A stretch of DNA of 33,111 bases from Trinickia dabaoshanensis (GTDB lineage: Bacteria > Pseudomonadota > Gammaproteobacteria > Burkholderiales > Burkholderiaceae), in contig NZ_PNYA01000046.1 in the NCBI RefSeq assembly GCF_002879885.1, positions 1 through 33,111 on the forward strand, in the 5' to 3' direction. Under the pieces are notes generated by a model. That model did not search any database. It was given only the letters and a program-made list of their open reading frames with translations, and was not told the origin of the DNA. Numbering within the stretch: position 1 is the first letter of the stretch; each line of letters opens with the position of its first letter. Both the position numbers and the translations under genes were made by a program. This document shows, in pieces, positions 21,501-28,971 of this stretch.

Positions 21501-22348
21501 AAAACGATCAACTAACGGCGCAAAACCATCTCGTCATCAATCAATTGACGTTCGGCGACCATGTCGAGAACACGACCGAAACGCACTTGCCGGTCCGGCT
21601 CGCTATAGCGCTGCTCAAGGATTCGCACGGTCGGATCGACGTCAACATTCCGGTTTCGGGATCGCTGTCCAACCCGCAATTCAGTTTGGGCAGCGTGATC
21701 TGGAGCGCGGTGAAACACTTGATCGAGCGGGCCGTCACCGCGCCGTTCTCGCTGCTGGCCAACGCATTGGGGGCGGGCGGCGACGGCGCCGCGAGCGCCG
21801 AGCATTTGCAGTACGTCGCGTTCGCGCCGGGCTCGGCCGCGTTGACCGACGCGTCGCGCGAGAAGCTCGATACGCTCGTGAAGTTGCTGACCGAGAAGCC
21901 CGACGTAAAGCTCGACCTGAGCGGCCGTGCCGACGACAACGTCGATATGCCGGGCCTACGGCTCGCGTACGTCGACGATCTCGTGCGGCGGGAAAAGGCG
22001 AAAGCTGCATCGGGCGCCGATCCCTCCGGCGTGACGGTGAGTCCCGACGAATACCATCGGTACTTGACGCAGGCCTACAAGGACGCGGATTTCAAAAAGC
22101 CGCGCAACTTCGTCGGTATGACGAAGACGCTGCCCGACGAGGACATGAAGCGAGCGCTCGCTTTCCATGCGCCTGTGAACGAGACCAGTTTGCAGGCGCT
22201 CGCCGAGCAGCGCGCGCAGAACGTGCGCCAGTATCTGAGCCAGAAAATCGATCCGAACCGGCTGAACATCGTCGCGCCGCATTTCGGGGTGGAGGGGATG
22301 AAGGATAACGGGCCTTCTACCAGGGTTGATTTGATGCCGACGTCTTGA
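18539..22348 (+). CDS. DUF748 AsmA-like envelope protein with OmpA-like C-terminus
   Basis: Large protein of 1,269 residues. A membrane anchor lies at about 25-45. A long series of repeating beta-strand units follows, typical of DUF748/AsmA-like proteins (for example RATIERVALNPYTLRLEVDGV near the start and LHARIGEVVLQQGHVNYTDDF around 880). AsmA-like proteins bridge the periplasm, and several help move phospholipids between the membranes; that role is inferred here. The last 180 residues resemble an OmpA-like peptidoglycan-binding region (FAPGSAALTDASREKLD, later EQRAQNVRQYL). An Ala-Ala-Ser repeat at about 375-398 comes from a tandem DNA repeat. A GGAG site lies about 10 bases before the ATG. 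Confidence 0.88.
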   Translation: MTSEPKGGAVSRLKDKLGSRGARRTAIGVVIAVALYGVLGFFAAPPLIRHIAEQQLGRALDRPATIERVALNPYTLRLEVDGVRVAERGGAGQFAAIERLVVRASWMTLLRFAPIVTELRIDSPSVNVVRYDAQRFNFSDIAEKFAKPSQPQTGPTLFSVSNIAVENGRIAFDDRLLGAHHVVDQLSLGVPFIATLPSQTDIFVDPRFSAHIDGSPVAINGKTKPFAKSLESDVALTFSGLDVPRLLSYVPAKLPLEVQSGQLAGALNLRFVMSADKPTLKVSGTADLTDARVVDAAHAPLFAAQALHVAAAGVEPLAGVYRFDDIRLDQPSLHLTREHSGALSIVKAFAAPSHPAEAKSMPSAAASSVPAPVSAASAASAASAASAASAASAASAASGASSPPGNAVSDKPAPLDVSIKHFALNDGNIALEDRVPDRAVALDLTSLTATLDDFSTLGSNKARYAIRTSLKQGGAIAASGSLGLASKRADAQLKLDGLALTLAQPYLDGVSGARLTDGKLDAALPLEADWSGATTQLRVGAGEVTLGSLKVASAGAAKGAAPAIALSQGRVAIKSVDLAARSADIERIDATGLTVSGTREKDGRVSFAELAQPPHSASTQDTARATKSTKAAKASESASPGWRYRIGELVVKDGAADIDDEAAPSPAKLHVAPLQLNVRDVTQDLSRPLAVKLEASLNGKGTLNIDGNVVPSPLDATLAVDANRLDLAPLEPYFGGNLNAKIASAGLNARGKLKATMPKSGAPSYAYRGFAALVDVRLLDRTNGSPLAGWGTLGIGGINARYDAHGVNLDIARVTFARFFGRVLLDPQGKLNLNDVLARQREASNQPADKQKGSTSTAQVQTHAPGTPSTPLHARIGEVVLQQGHVNYTDDFVQPHYTADLVDITGKIGTFGTDVAAPAPVDISASLADNGPIAIRGTANPLASKPSLDLTASAHDVELKNLTPYSLKYAGYPITKGSLNVDLHYQLQNDQLTAQNHLVINQLTFGDHVENTTETHLPVRLAIALLKDSHGRIDVNIPVSGSLSNPQFSLGSVIWSAVKHLIERAVTAPFSLLANALGAGGDGAASAEHLQYVAFAPGSAALTDASREKLDTLVKLLTEKPDVKLDLSGRADDNVDMPGLRLAYVDDLVRREKAKAASGADPSGVTVSPDEYHRYLTQAYKDADFKKPRNFVGMTKTLPDEDMKRALAFHAPVNETSLQALAEQRAQNVRQYLSQKIDPNRLNIVAPHFGVEGMKDNGPSTRVDLMPTS
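19661..19732 (+). repeat. Nine-base tandem repeat inside the DUF748 gene
   Basis: Six perfect tandem copies of GCTGCCTCC (19661-19714) are followed by two variant units (GCTGCCTCG, GCGGCGTCG). They encode eight Ala-Ala-Ser units in a row, a low-complexity linker. Because the unit is a multiple of three, slippage would change the linker length without breaking the frame. Confidence 0.92.
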
Positions 22349-22713
22349 GGGGGATGAGGACCCCTGAAAACCTCGCTGAACTTGTAGTCGGGGAGTTTTT
22401 CAACAGAATCGGCAACGAGCCGCCGGTCGAGGTCGCCATTCACTTCGAATAGCTAAGGTCTCGCCGGCCCCCGCTCAATGGCCGGTTTTCGGTTAGCGCA
22501 TTGCCCGTGGCACTGGCTCAAGCCGGCCACTATGGGACGTTCGCAACGGTGAGCACATGGCCGTTCGAACGGCAGTTGCAGCCGAAGAGCGGCCTTTCAT
22601 GTAGTCGTCACTGATACGCGCTTTCCCGGACGGGGCGGCGGCCGAACTCGCTGAATCACGTACTCGCGAAAGTTGGTGGAAAGATTTCCGCCTACGACGC
22701 GACTGCGACGAGG
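22349..22713. other. Gene-poor junction between chromosome and accessory island
   Basis: No clear gene. A weak stem-loop (AGGGG/CCCCT, 22348-22365) follows the DUF748 stop. A 32-codon frame at 22354-22452 (ending VGEFFNRIG...FE) looks like a leftover fragment. A perfect 14-base palindrome GCCGTTCGAACGGC lies at 22560-22573. The segment reads like degenerate mobile-element debris, which I recognise only loosely. Confidence 0.35.
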
Positions 22714-23814
22714 TCAGCTCAAACCGTTGAATTCGTACGTTGAACCGACCTTCTGGTAAGTGACGACCTTGATACCTGGCTTGCCTGAAATCGCTTTGCT
22801 ATGACTGGCCTTCGGCTTTTCCGGGAGGACTAGGTAGCGGTTCACAGCGATCCCGAGCTCGTCCATAATGCACTCGCCGTGGATCAACAACTGCCCTACA
22901 CCCGTGTACACATCCGTCGTCCGAGCCGAAGTCTTGACCTCGAATAGATCGACACTAGACGTCGCGACGATAGCCAGATCAATGGCTTGTGCTTTCTGGC
23001 TATCCCCCCCGCCTCTCAGTCGTGCTTCCAGGGCTCGGACAATCGCGCCGTGCTCGACGGTGCGTTTGCCGCCGCCATGTCCCTTGGTGCTCACCTCGCC
23101 GGAATACTCGTCGAAATAGGCCCGCAGTTTCAGAAGGCGCTCGGCGGGAGAAGTGGGTGCTGGGTCGCTCGCTTTTCCCCCGTTTGACCCGTTAGGACCG
23201 TTGGGGTCACGAGGTGCAGTGCTGACAGACTCGTTTTCCCCATCTCCATGCAACTCTTCTCCTAGGCGGGTCGCGACTTCTCGGGCTTCCTCAGCGAATT
23301 CCCATAACCGGTCGACCAGTTCAGGGTGGTTTAGCCCGGCGATCAAGATGACCCTCGAGGTCTTCTTGCGATGATCAGCCGCTTCGACGGTCGTGGCCGC
23401 AAACTCGCGGAACACTTTGTCCTTCGGAAGTCCCGCCCGACCTTTTGTCAGCTTGCCCCGGTGCGCCACGAAAATCTCGCCGTCGGCATCCCTGATAAAA
23501 GCGCCGGCCATGCGCCGGTTATAGGTACCCGCCGGAAAATTCAACTGCACTGCTATCTCGATCCACTTTGTGCTGCCCGCATCGGCGGAAAGCAATAAGT
23601 TCATGAGCTTGTCGGAATCGGAGCCCGCTGACCAAGCTCGAAGACCAGTGCCAGTCTGCGCCTCGAAGTACACCATGCCGGTTTGGTGGCCGGATGGGTA
23701 GGTTATCTCACGGCTCTCCTTGTAGGGGAGAGCCGCGCGCAAGTGCTTCGCAAGTTGCTTGTTCAATCGCGCGATTTCGGCGACATCTGTCACGACCTCG
23801 TAGTGCTCTTCCAC
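22714..23814 (-). CDS. Putative PD-(D/E)XK nuclease-like protein
   Basis: Not a family I can name. With the GTG start at 23814 the protein has 366 residues. The N-terminal 200 residues look like one compact domain (ESREITYPSGHQTGMVYFEAQTG, then WIEIAVQLNFPAGTYNRRM). A Gly/Asn/Pro-rich linker follows at about 205-235. The C-terminal domain contains Asp279 in IDLAIV and Glu292-Val-Lys294 in LFEVKTSA; this spacing is typical of a PD-(D/E)XK endonuclease core. The frame runs on upstream to 24048, but that part is Arg-rich and unlike a protein. The GTG has GGGG about 8 bases before it. Codon use is less GC-biased than in the chromosomal genes. It stands alone at the left edge of the island, and the nuclease role is inference. 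Confidence 0.65.
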   Translation of the reverse strand: MEEHYEVVTDVAEIARLNKQLAKHLRAALPYKESREITYPSGHQTGMVYFEAQTGTGLRAWSAGSDSDKLMNLLLSADAGSTKWIEIAVQLNFPAGTYNRRMAGAFIRDADGEIFVAHRGKLTKGRAGLPKDKVFREFAATTVEAADHRKKTSRVILIAGLNHPELVDRLWEFAEEAREVATRLGEELHGDGENESVSTAPRDPNGPNGSNGGKASDPAPTSPAERLLKLRAYFDEYSGEVSTKGHGGGKRTVEHGAIVRALEARLRGGGDSQKAQAIDLAIVATSSVDLFEVKTSARTTDVYTGVGQLLIHGECIMDELGIAVNRYLVLPEKPKASHSKAISGKPGIKVVTYQKVGSTYEFNGLS

Positions 23815-24603
23815 CTTTATATCCCCACCACCTTGTTTTATTGAGCGACCATCATGCCAGACGACGTTGCCAAGTCGAAGCAGTCGTTGAGAAGAATGGA
23901 TCGGCTTTTCCCATCTCCGGTGATAGGGAAGAGACCGAAGACATGCCGCACGTTCGCGAGAGTCAGCGTGCGGCCAGAAGCGGGCGCTCGCGATCGCCGT
24001 CACGCGGTCGTTCGAGCGGCGGCTCTGCATCGAAGCGCGGACCCTCACAGTCGGATTACTTGAGGCAGGTCATCGGCCTTTGTGGGTGTTCGGTCGTCGC
24101 CATCGATCGGGCGACGTCAGTTTGCTTTTCTGCCGTTCGGGCCTCCTCAATCGCAAACGCCCGGATGCGTACCTTTGATCAAATCGCGTTTGCGTTCCAT
24201 TTTGCGAGCGCCATGATCCGCCGCTGGATAGCGGATTCCTGACGTGCGCCCGGCTGATCGACCAAGCAGATACCTGATTGCGTCGGTCCAATGTTGGCGC
24301 CAAATTTTCTTTCGTGCCGCGCACTGCATGGGGTGCAAGTGGGCAGATGCTCAAGTCCTCCCGCCGGACGACGAAAATCAAGGGGTTACAGATGAGAGTA
24401 TTCGGCAAACCTTGTGCATTCGTCTTCGTATCCGCGCAGCTTCGAGACGGTCTACCCCAAAAACATTCCGTCCATATATACTTTAGCCAGCGGTGGCGAC
24501 TGCCTCGGTCTGCATGATTGGTCCCATAGCAACCATTAAGTCATCGTCAGTGAGTTAATTCTCTTTAGTGACTTTTCTTAAGCGATCGATTGGTGGAGCT
24601 GGC
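23815..24603. other. Long gene-poor gap between divergent island genes
   Basis: About 790 bases with only short, unconvincing frames on either strand. It must hold the promoters of both flanking genes, but no strong promoter pair stands out. A stem-loop with 7-base arms (CGTCGCC/GGCGACG) lies at 24095-24116. Composition shifts from GC-rich to AT-richer around 24400, near a recombination-like boundary. Confidence 0.35.
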
Positions 24604-26076
24604 ATGCGCAAAGCGTTTTCGGGATTTTATAAACCGACCCCAGACGATCTTTTGGAACTGTGGCGAGAAGCAACGTTTGTGTTGGATGCTAACGTTCTGC
24701 TTAGTTTGTACAGGTATCCGCAGCAGGCCCGGGACGATCTCTTTAAGGTGCTAGAAAGCATCGCAAACAGGCTGTGGATCCCTTTCAATGTTGCACTGGA
24801 ATTTCAGCGCAATCGAATTGCAGTTATTGCTGCCGAGAACGCGAAATTTGAGGAAACGGTGGATCAGCTCGACGCGGCGGAATCAAAACTAGTCGAGGCA
24901 GTTGAGAAGCTGGAGTTGGATCGTCGGGGCTTGGGAATAGACACTGCACCGCTGCGCGAATCGCTAAAAGGGGCGATTCAAGAAATAAGGAGCGCCGTAA
25001 GTGCGGGTAAATCGCGCCAACTGGCGATTAGTCACGATGACGAGGTGCGTGAACGCTTGGAATTAATTTTGCGCGACAATGTTGGTCGGCCGCCCACGAA
25101 CCAAAAAGAAGTGGACGATCTCATTACCGACGGAGATTTCCGCTACCAGCGCAAAATTCCGCCAGGTTTTAAGGATTCGAGCAAAGCCCGCAACCCCACC
25201 GACGCCAAGTATTTTCATGATGGCATCGAATACACGGCCGAGTATGGTGATTTAATCGTTTGGAGGCAAGTCATTGCGCATGCCAAGAGGAATGGCCTTC
25301 AAAAAGTCGTGTTCGTTACAAACGATAAGAAGGAGGATTGGTGGCTGAGGGAGTCGGGAAAAACCCTTGGCCCGCAACCACAGTTGATTCAAGAGATACG
25401 TCGCGAGGCCGGCGTTGATGTCTTTTGGATGTACGCTGTTGATCAATTCCTCGTTCATGCGCGGCAATTTATAAATGCTGAGATTGACGAGTCTTCTGTA
25501 ACGGAGGTCCGAGAGGCGGCGGCAAAAAATGTTAACTCAGAGGTGTCCGACAATCTCACTGCAACAGATGTCTCAACAAAAGAACTGGTAAGTGCCCTTC
25601 ATATGTTGGGCGTAGGTACCGCACAATTGCCTGCGTATCAGCTGACCAAGGGACTCAAGAGGCGGCGCAGTATTCGATCGACGACTGGGCAGGATGTGCC
25701 TAGCGTTGTGCGGCAAGCGGCGCTGGCATGGGTTGACAACCAGCGAATTCCGACTGAGACGGTCGATACCCGTTTCGGGAGATTCCCAGAGTTCATTCTC
25801 CGAGACGGGTCTAGCGTTCGCGGAATTCATTGTGTATACGATGATTTGGGAGGCAGTGAAGTCAATCTCCTTAGCCTGTTTCTCGAATGCGTCACTTGCG
25901 TCGCTGCGGGAAGCTTTACGACAGTGACGATAGTTTTCGTCTCAATGCCATTTACAGATGGCATAAATGGGGCGTTGCGAAAGAAAGCCGGAGAATATGC
26001 ATCGAACTTTCCATCGATCAAATGTGTTTATCTGCAATTCGACGATTCGTTTCGCGTGGTCGAAGTGAAGAATTGA
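24604..26076 (+). CDS. PIN-like nuclease domain protein
   Basis: Predicted ribonuclease-like protein of 490 residues. The N-terminal PIN-like domain (about 15-310, resembling the PIN_8 type) has Asp28-Ala-Asn30 in FVLDANVLL, Glu66 in VALEFQRNR, and Asp241 and Asp245 in VTNDKKEDWW. These are the acidic residues that bind metal in PIN nucleases. A coiled-coil insert lies at about 80-115. The C-terminal 180 residues match nothing I know. The ATG at 24604 has an excellent GGTGGAG site five bases upstream. A GTG at 24568 would add 12 residues with no site. Codon use is clearly AT-richer than the chromosome, a sign of transfer. A nuclease-like gene follows on the same strand after about 346 bases. 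PIN-like proteins of this sort are frequent in defence islands. The toxin-like role is inferred. Confidence 0.78.
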   Translation: MRKAFSGFYKPTPDDLLELWREATFVLDANVLLSLYRYPQQARDDLFKVLESIANRLWIPFNVALEFQRNRIAVIAAENAKFEETVDQLDAAESKLVEAVEKLELDRRGLGIDTAPLRESLKGAIQEIRSAVSAGKSRQLAISHDDEVRERLELILRDNVGRPPTNQKEVDDLITDGDFRYQRKIPPGFKDSSKARNPTDAKYFHDGIEYTAEYGDLIVWRQVIAHAKRNGLQKVVFVTNDKKEDWWLRESGKTLGPQPQLIQEIRREAGVDVFWMYAVDQFLVHARQFINAEIDESSVTEVREAAAKNVNSEVSDNLTATDVSTKELVSALHMLGVGTAQLPAYQLTKGLKRRRSIRSTTGQDVPSVVRQAALAWVDNQRIPTETVDTRFGRFPEFILRDGSSVRGIHCVYDDLGGSEVNLLSLFLECVTCVAAGSFTTVTIVFVSMPFTDGINGALRKKAGEYASNFPSIKCVYLQFDDSFRVVEVKN

Positions 26077-26422
26077 TGTATTGGCGTAAATTCACCGCAG
26101 AACGGCTCGAACATCTGATGTGAGTCGAGCGCGCGTTAGTTGGGACGATCTGTAGGCAGATCTCGATAGCATGGGGTCCGCGATAATCCAAAGGGACGCT
26201 GTGAATAGATCAATCCAGTTTTTCGAGTCTCAAAAAGTGCGCTTGTGGCTCCCGTTCGAGAAGTCGTTTGTCGAGTGCGCTATCACGCCAGCTCATCGCC
26301 CGAGTACTTCTCCTCGAAGGACGCTGGCTAGTGCTGTTGGCGTGCAGATTCGCCGTGCCGACCTAGTGGCACTTCGAGCTTTTCCTTGACGGGTCATGTC
26401 AACCGAGGGATGGTTATAAACG
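26077..26422. other. Gap between the PIN-like and PD-(D/E)XK-like genes
   Basis: No convincing gene. Two stem-loops follow the PIN-like gene: 26106-26129 (CTCGAACATC against GATGT-GAG-TCGAG, three-base bulge) and 26147-26162 (GATCTG/CAGATC, four-base loop). Either may end the upstream transcript, although neither has a T-run. A TTGACG hexamer (26386-26391) lies before the next gene without a well-spaced -10 box. Confidence 0.35.
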
Positions 26423-27859
26423 ATGGGTGCTCGAAAAATACTCACTATTGGCTTCGAGCTGGCGTCCGACGACAGCGAATATGCGTCGTTCGACTCCAAA
26501 CTGTCATTGCTCGATTGGGATATCATTCTTGTCAAGCCCAAGCTTGGGGACTTCTACGCTTATAGCGACGATTATTATCAGGGTAAGCGCAGCCTTAGTG
26601 ACAGCAGTTCATTCCGCTTGAAGGAAAGTTCGGAGCACTGGCGACGGGAGATCAAGCAAGCGGTTGATGCAGGTAAAACGGTAATCGTTTATCTGGCACC
26701 ACTCCAAGAAGTATATATTGATACGGGGCAGCGCTCGTACTCTGGTACAGGCCGAAATCGGCAAACTACTCGCCACGTCGCTCTCTTTACGAACTATCAA
26801 GCAATTCCGGCAGCGTTCTCTCCTGTTGCCACCAGTGGGACATCAATGAAGCTCGTCGAGAAGGGAGCCGAAGTGCTAGCTTCTTATTGGAAGGAGTTCG
26901 AAGGGCAATCGGCCTATGAAGTTCTTCTCGAGGGCGAAAATGTGCCTTCGTGCCTGATGACACGCGCAGGCGACAAGCCTGTGGGCGCGCTCTATCGAAG
27001 CAAGGCATCTTCTGGTGCGCTTCTCCTTTTGCCGGACATTGACTTCGACGACGAACGCTTTATCGAGGAGGATGAGAGCAACCGAGTCTGGACCACCGCT
27101 GCCTCACAGTTTGCTGGCAGGTTCGTATCTGCTATCGTTGCCCTCGACAAGGCGCTTCGCTCCAGTTCTGAGATCACCCCGGAGCCGCTCTGGGCTGCCG
27201 ACTCCAGCTATGCGCTTGGCCCTGAATCAGCACTCAAATTGCAGTTGCTGGAAGCCGAGCGAAAGGTCGAGGAGGCGCAGCAGGAAAAGGAAGCCGTGGC
27301 GGATCAACTTGTAGCCGCAGGGAAATATCGTGCACTATTGTATGAAAAGGGAAAATCACTAGAGCGAGTCATTATCGATGCTCTTCGCCTTATGGGCTTT
27401 GAAGCGGCGTCGTTTAAAGAATCCGATTCCGAGTTCGATGTTGTTTTCGAAAGTGATGAGGGGCGCTTGATTGGCGAGGCAGAGGGAAAGGACAATAAAG
27501 CTGTCAATATCGACAAGCTCCGGCAATTGTCGATGAATATTCACGAAGACCTTCAACGAGACGAGGTCACTTCGCCCGCAAAGCCTGTTTTATTCGGAAA
27601 CGGATATCGCTTGCTGCCCATCCGAGACCGCCCGGATCCCTTCACTGAAAAATGTCAAAGCGCCGCGACAATTTCGTCAACGGCGCTGGTGCATACACCG
27701 GACCTATTCAATGTTGTTCAGCATCTCCTCGGCGAAAGCAATCCAGAGTTCGCACGCGAATGTCGCCGGGCGTTGCTCTTTTCAACCGGCCGAGTCTCGT
27801 TTCCTGAAGCGGCGACATCATCGAGACCATCTACCGGTGCCCAGACCAACGAATCATAG
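26423..27859 (+). CDS. Putative PD-(D/E)XK nuclease with novel N-terminal domain
   Basis: I cannot name the family. The protein has 478 residues. The N-terminal half (about 1-250) has an alternating strand-helix pattern (LLDWDIILVKP, GKTVIVYLAPLQEVY, GALLLLPDIDFDD) that hints at a Rossmann- or amidotransferase-like fold, possibly a sensor. A coiled coil lies at about 270-300. The C-terminal domain has Asp339 in EFDVVF and Glu354-Gly-Lys356 in IGEAEGKDN, with VIIDALRLMGFEA before it; this is the order seen in Mrr-like and other PD-(D/E)XK nucleases. A purine-rich GAGGGA lies 12 bases before the ATG. It follows the PIN-like gene on the same strand and shares its AT-richer codon use, so the two may form one module. 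Nuclease activity is inferred from motif order only. Confidence 0.68.
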   Translation: MGARKILTIGFELASDDSEYASFDSKLSLLDWDIILVKPKLGDFYAYSDDYYQGKRSLSDSSSFRLKESSEHWRREIKQAVDAGKTVIVYLAPLQEVYIDTGQRSYSGTGRNRQTTRHVALFTNYQAIPAAFSPVATSGTSMKLVEKGAEVLASYWKEFEGQSAYEVLLEGENVPSCLMTRAGDKPVGALYRSKASSGALLLLPDIDFDDERFIEEDESNRVWTTAASQFAGRFVSAIVALDKALRSSSEITPEPLWAADSSYALGPESALKLQLLEAERKVEEAQQEKEAVADQLVAAGKYRALLYEKGKSLERVIIDALRLMGFEAASFKESDSEFDVVFESDEGRLIGEAEGKDNKAVNIDKLRQLSMNIHEDLQRDEVTSPAKPVLFGNGYRLLPIRDRPDPFTEKCQSAATISSTALVHTPDLFNVVQHLLGESNPEFARECRRALLFSTGRVSFPEAATSSRPSTGAQTNES

Positions 27860-28199
27860 ACAGTAGCCGCGACCGTGCGGTCCGCGAATCGCTACCCACT
27901 GTATGCAAATGACGTCGTGACCGAAATGCGCTGGGTTAGCCCCCTGATCCTGAGGCGCTGCTGTCCGAAGGCACGACGCCTCCATCGTCGGCAATGCGCT
28001 GCGTTCAAAGCGCGGCAGCCAGCGCGCATCAACGTCGGCTAGGGCTGGGAGCTTGCCGACCAACTGCGCGGGGCGAGGGTCTGTTGGACCCGGGAAGCTG
28101 TCATTGCGACGTTAGGAGTTCGAACGACCGCTCCGGGTCGGCCTGCGACCGCCCGACGCGGCGCACACTCAATCTCCATTTGCTTGAAAGGGGACGGTC
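27860..28199. other. Gap before the recombinase gene
   Basis: No convincing gene. A GC-rich stem-loop at 27868-27886 (core GACCG/CGGTC) lies just after the upstream stop and could end its transcript. The right end holds one arm of the imperfect inverted repeat that frames the recombinase gene. Confidence 0.35.
28121..28151. repeat. Left arm of imperfect inverted repeat around the recombinase
   Basis: This 31-base segment, read on the opposite strand, matches 28846-28876 at 24 of 31 positions by my alignment. Shared cores are CGGTCGC at one end and TCGTTCG at the other. The two arms enclose the recombinase gene, 48 bases before its start and 20 bases after its stop. Confidence 0.5.
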
Positions 28200-28826
28200 G
28201 TGGAATCCGAGAATGTCGTGGTTGTCCACCGCGTGCCGTGGAACAAGGGCAAGCTCACCGGGGAGAAGCCACCGTTAAAGCTTCGGGAAATCTGGGTGAT
28301 TCGGAGGAGACTTCAGATGGCGTCGAACGTTCGTGAGCTCGCGATGTTCAATCTCGCGATTGATAGCAAGCTGCGGGCGTGCGACCTCACGCGGTTACGG
28401 GTCCAGGATGTCCGCCACGGAAGCCAGGTGGCGTCGAGAGCGACCGTCATGCAGCAGAAGACCCAGCGTCCGGTGCAATTTGAGATCACGGAACAGACTC
28501 GTGAGAGCCTCGAAGCGTGGATCGAAACCCGGGGACTGAAGGCGGCCGATTTTCTGTTCCCGAGCCGGGTTCATACGTCACCGCACCTGTCGACGCCGCA
28601 ATATGCCCGGCTGGTACGCCGCTGGGTCGCATCGATTGGCCTCGACGATACCGCAAGCGGTACCCACACGATGCGCCGCACGAAAGCTTCGCTGATCTAC
28701 CGGCGGACGAAGAACCTTCGGGCCGTGCAGTTGCTGCTCGGCCACACAAAGCTGGAAAGCACGGTTCGCTACCTGGGAATCGAGGTCGACGATGCCCTCG
28801 AGATGGCGGAGCAGACCGAGGTTTGA
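28200..28826 (+). CDS. Minimal tyrosine recombinase (integrase catalytic domain)
   Basis: Site-specific recombinase of the phage-integrase family that cuts and rejoins DNA through a tyrosine. It has only 208 residues, against 300-450 for most integrases. It consists mainly of the catalytic domain and lacks the usual N-terminal arm-binding and SAM-like DNA-binding regions. All catalytic residues are visible: Arg59 (KLRACDL), His156 and Arg159 (HTMRRTKASLIY), His182 (LLLGHTKLEST) and Tyr191 (RYLGI). So it is probably intact, not a relic. The GTG start at 28200 has a strong AAAGGGG site. Similar short recombinases occur as stand-alone genes in Burkholderiaceae (recall only). Codon use is GC-rich, unlike the nuclease-like gene to its left, so it probably arrived separately. 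Confidence 0.9.
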   Translation: MESENVVVVHRVPWNKGKLTGEKPPLKLREIWVIRRRLQMASNVRELAMFNLAIDSKLRACDLTRLRVQDVRHGSQVASRATVMQQKTQRPVQFEITEQTRESLEAWIETRGLKAADFLFPSRVHTSPHLSTPQYARLVRRWVASIGLDDTASGTHTMRRTKASLIYRRTKNLRAVQLLLGHTKLESTVRYLGIEVDDALEMAEQTEV

Positions 28827-28834
28827 TCGCATCT

Positions 28835-28862
28835 TGGCCGGCGAGCGGTCGCTTGCCGGCCA
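28835..28862 (+). terminator. Stem-loop after the recombinase gene
   Basis: Perfect 8-base arms (TGGCCGGC at 28835-28842, GCCGGCCA at 28855-28862) enclose a 12-base loop, 8 bases after the recombinase stop. It overlaps the right arm of the flanking inverted repeat. It may be a terminator or part of a recombinase binding site. Confidence 0.35.
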
Positions 28863-28876
28863 GGAAGCGTCGTTCG
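28846..28876. repeat. Right arm of imperfect inverted repeat around the recombinase
   Basis: Partner of 28121-28151 in inverted orientation, with 24 of 31 bases matching. It could be one end of a small mobile unit or a binding site for the recombinase between the two arms. No target duplication was identified. Confidence 0.5.
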
Positions 28877-28971
28877 GTCGTAGCATACGTCAGCCGTTCA
28901 GACGTCGGCTCCAAACCCGGAACCGGCCAATCGATGTTGATATGCCAAATCTGTCCAGATCAAGCAGCATG

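Noticed and set aside
20030-21511. Minus-strand frame of 493 codons opposite the DUF748 gene
   Set aside because: Same Arg-rich shadow composition with no domain; the plus strand carries conserved AsmA-like sequence.
23815-24048. Upstream 78-residue extension of the PD-(D/E)XK-like protein
   Set aside because: The extension is Arg/Ser-rich with no structure. The GTG at 23814 has a better ribosome site and starts the protein-like sequence.
24147-24338. Small minus-strand frame in the gap (63 codons)
   Set aside because: It reads somewhat like protein (KIWRQHWTDAIRYLLG) but has a poor start, no ribosome site and no recognised family; at most a relic.
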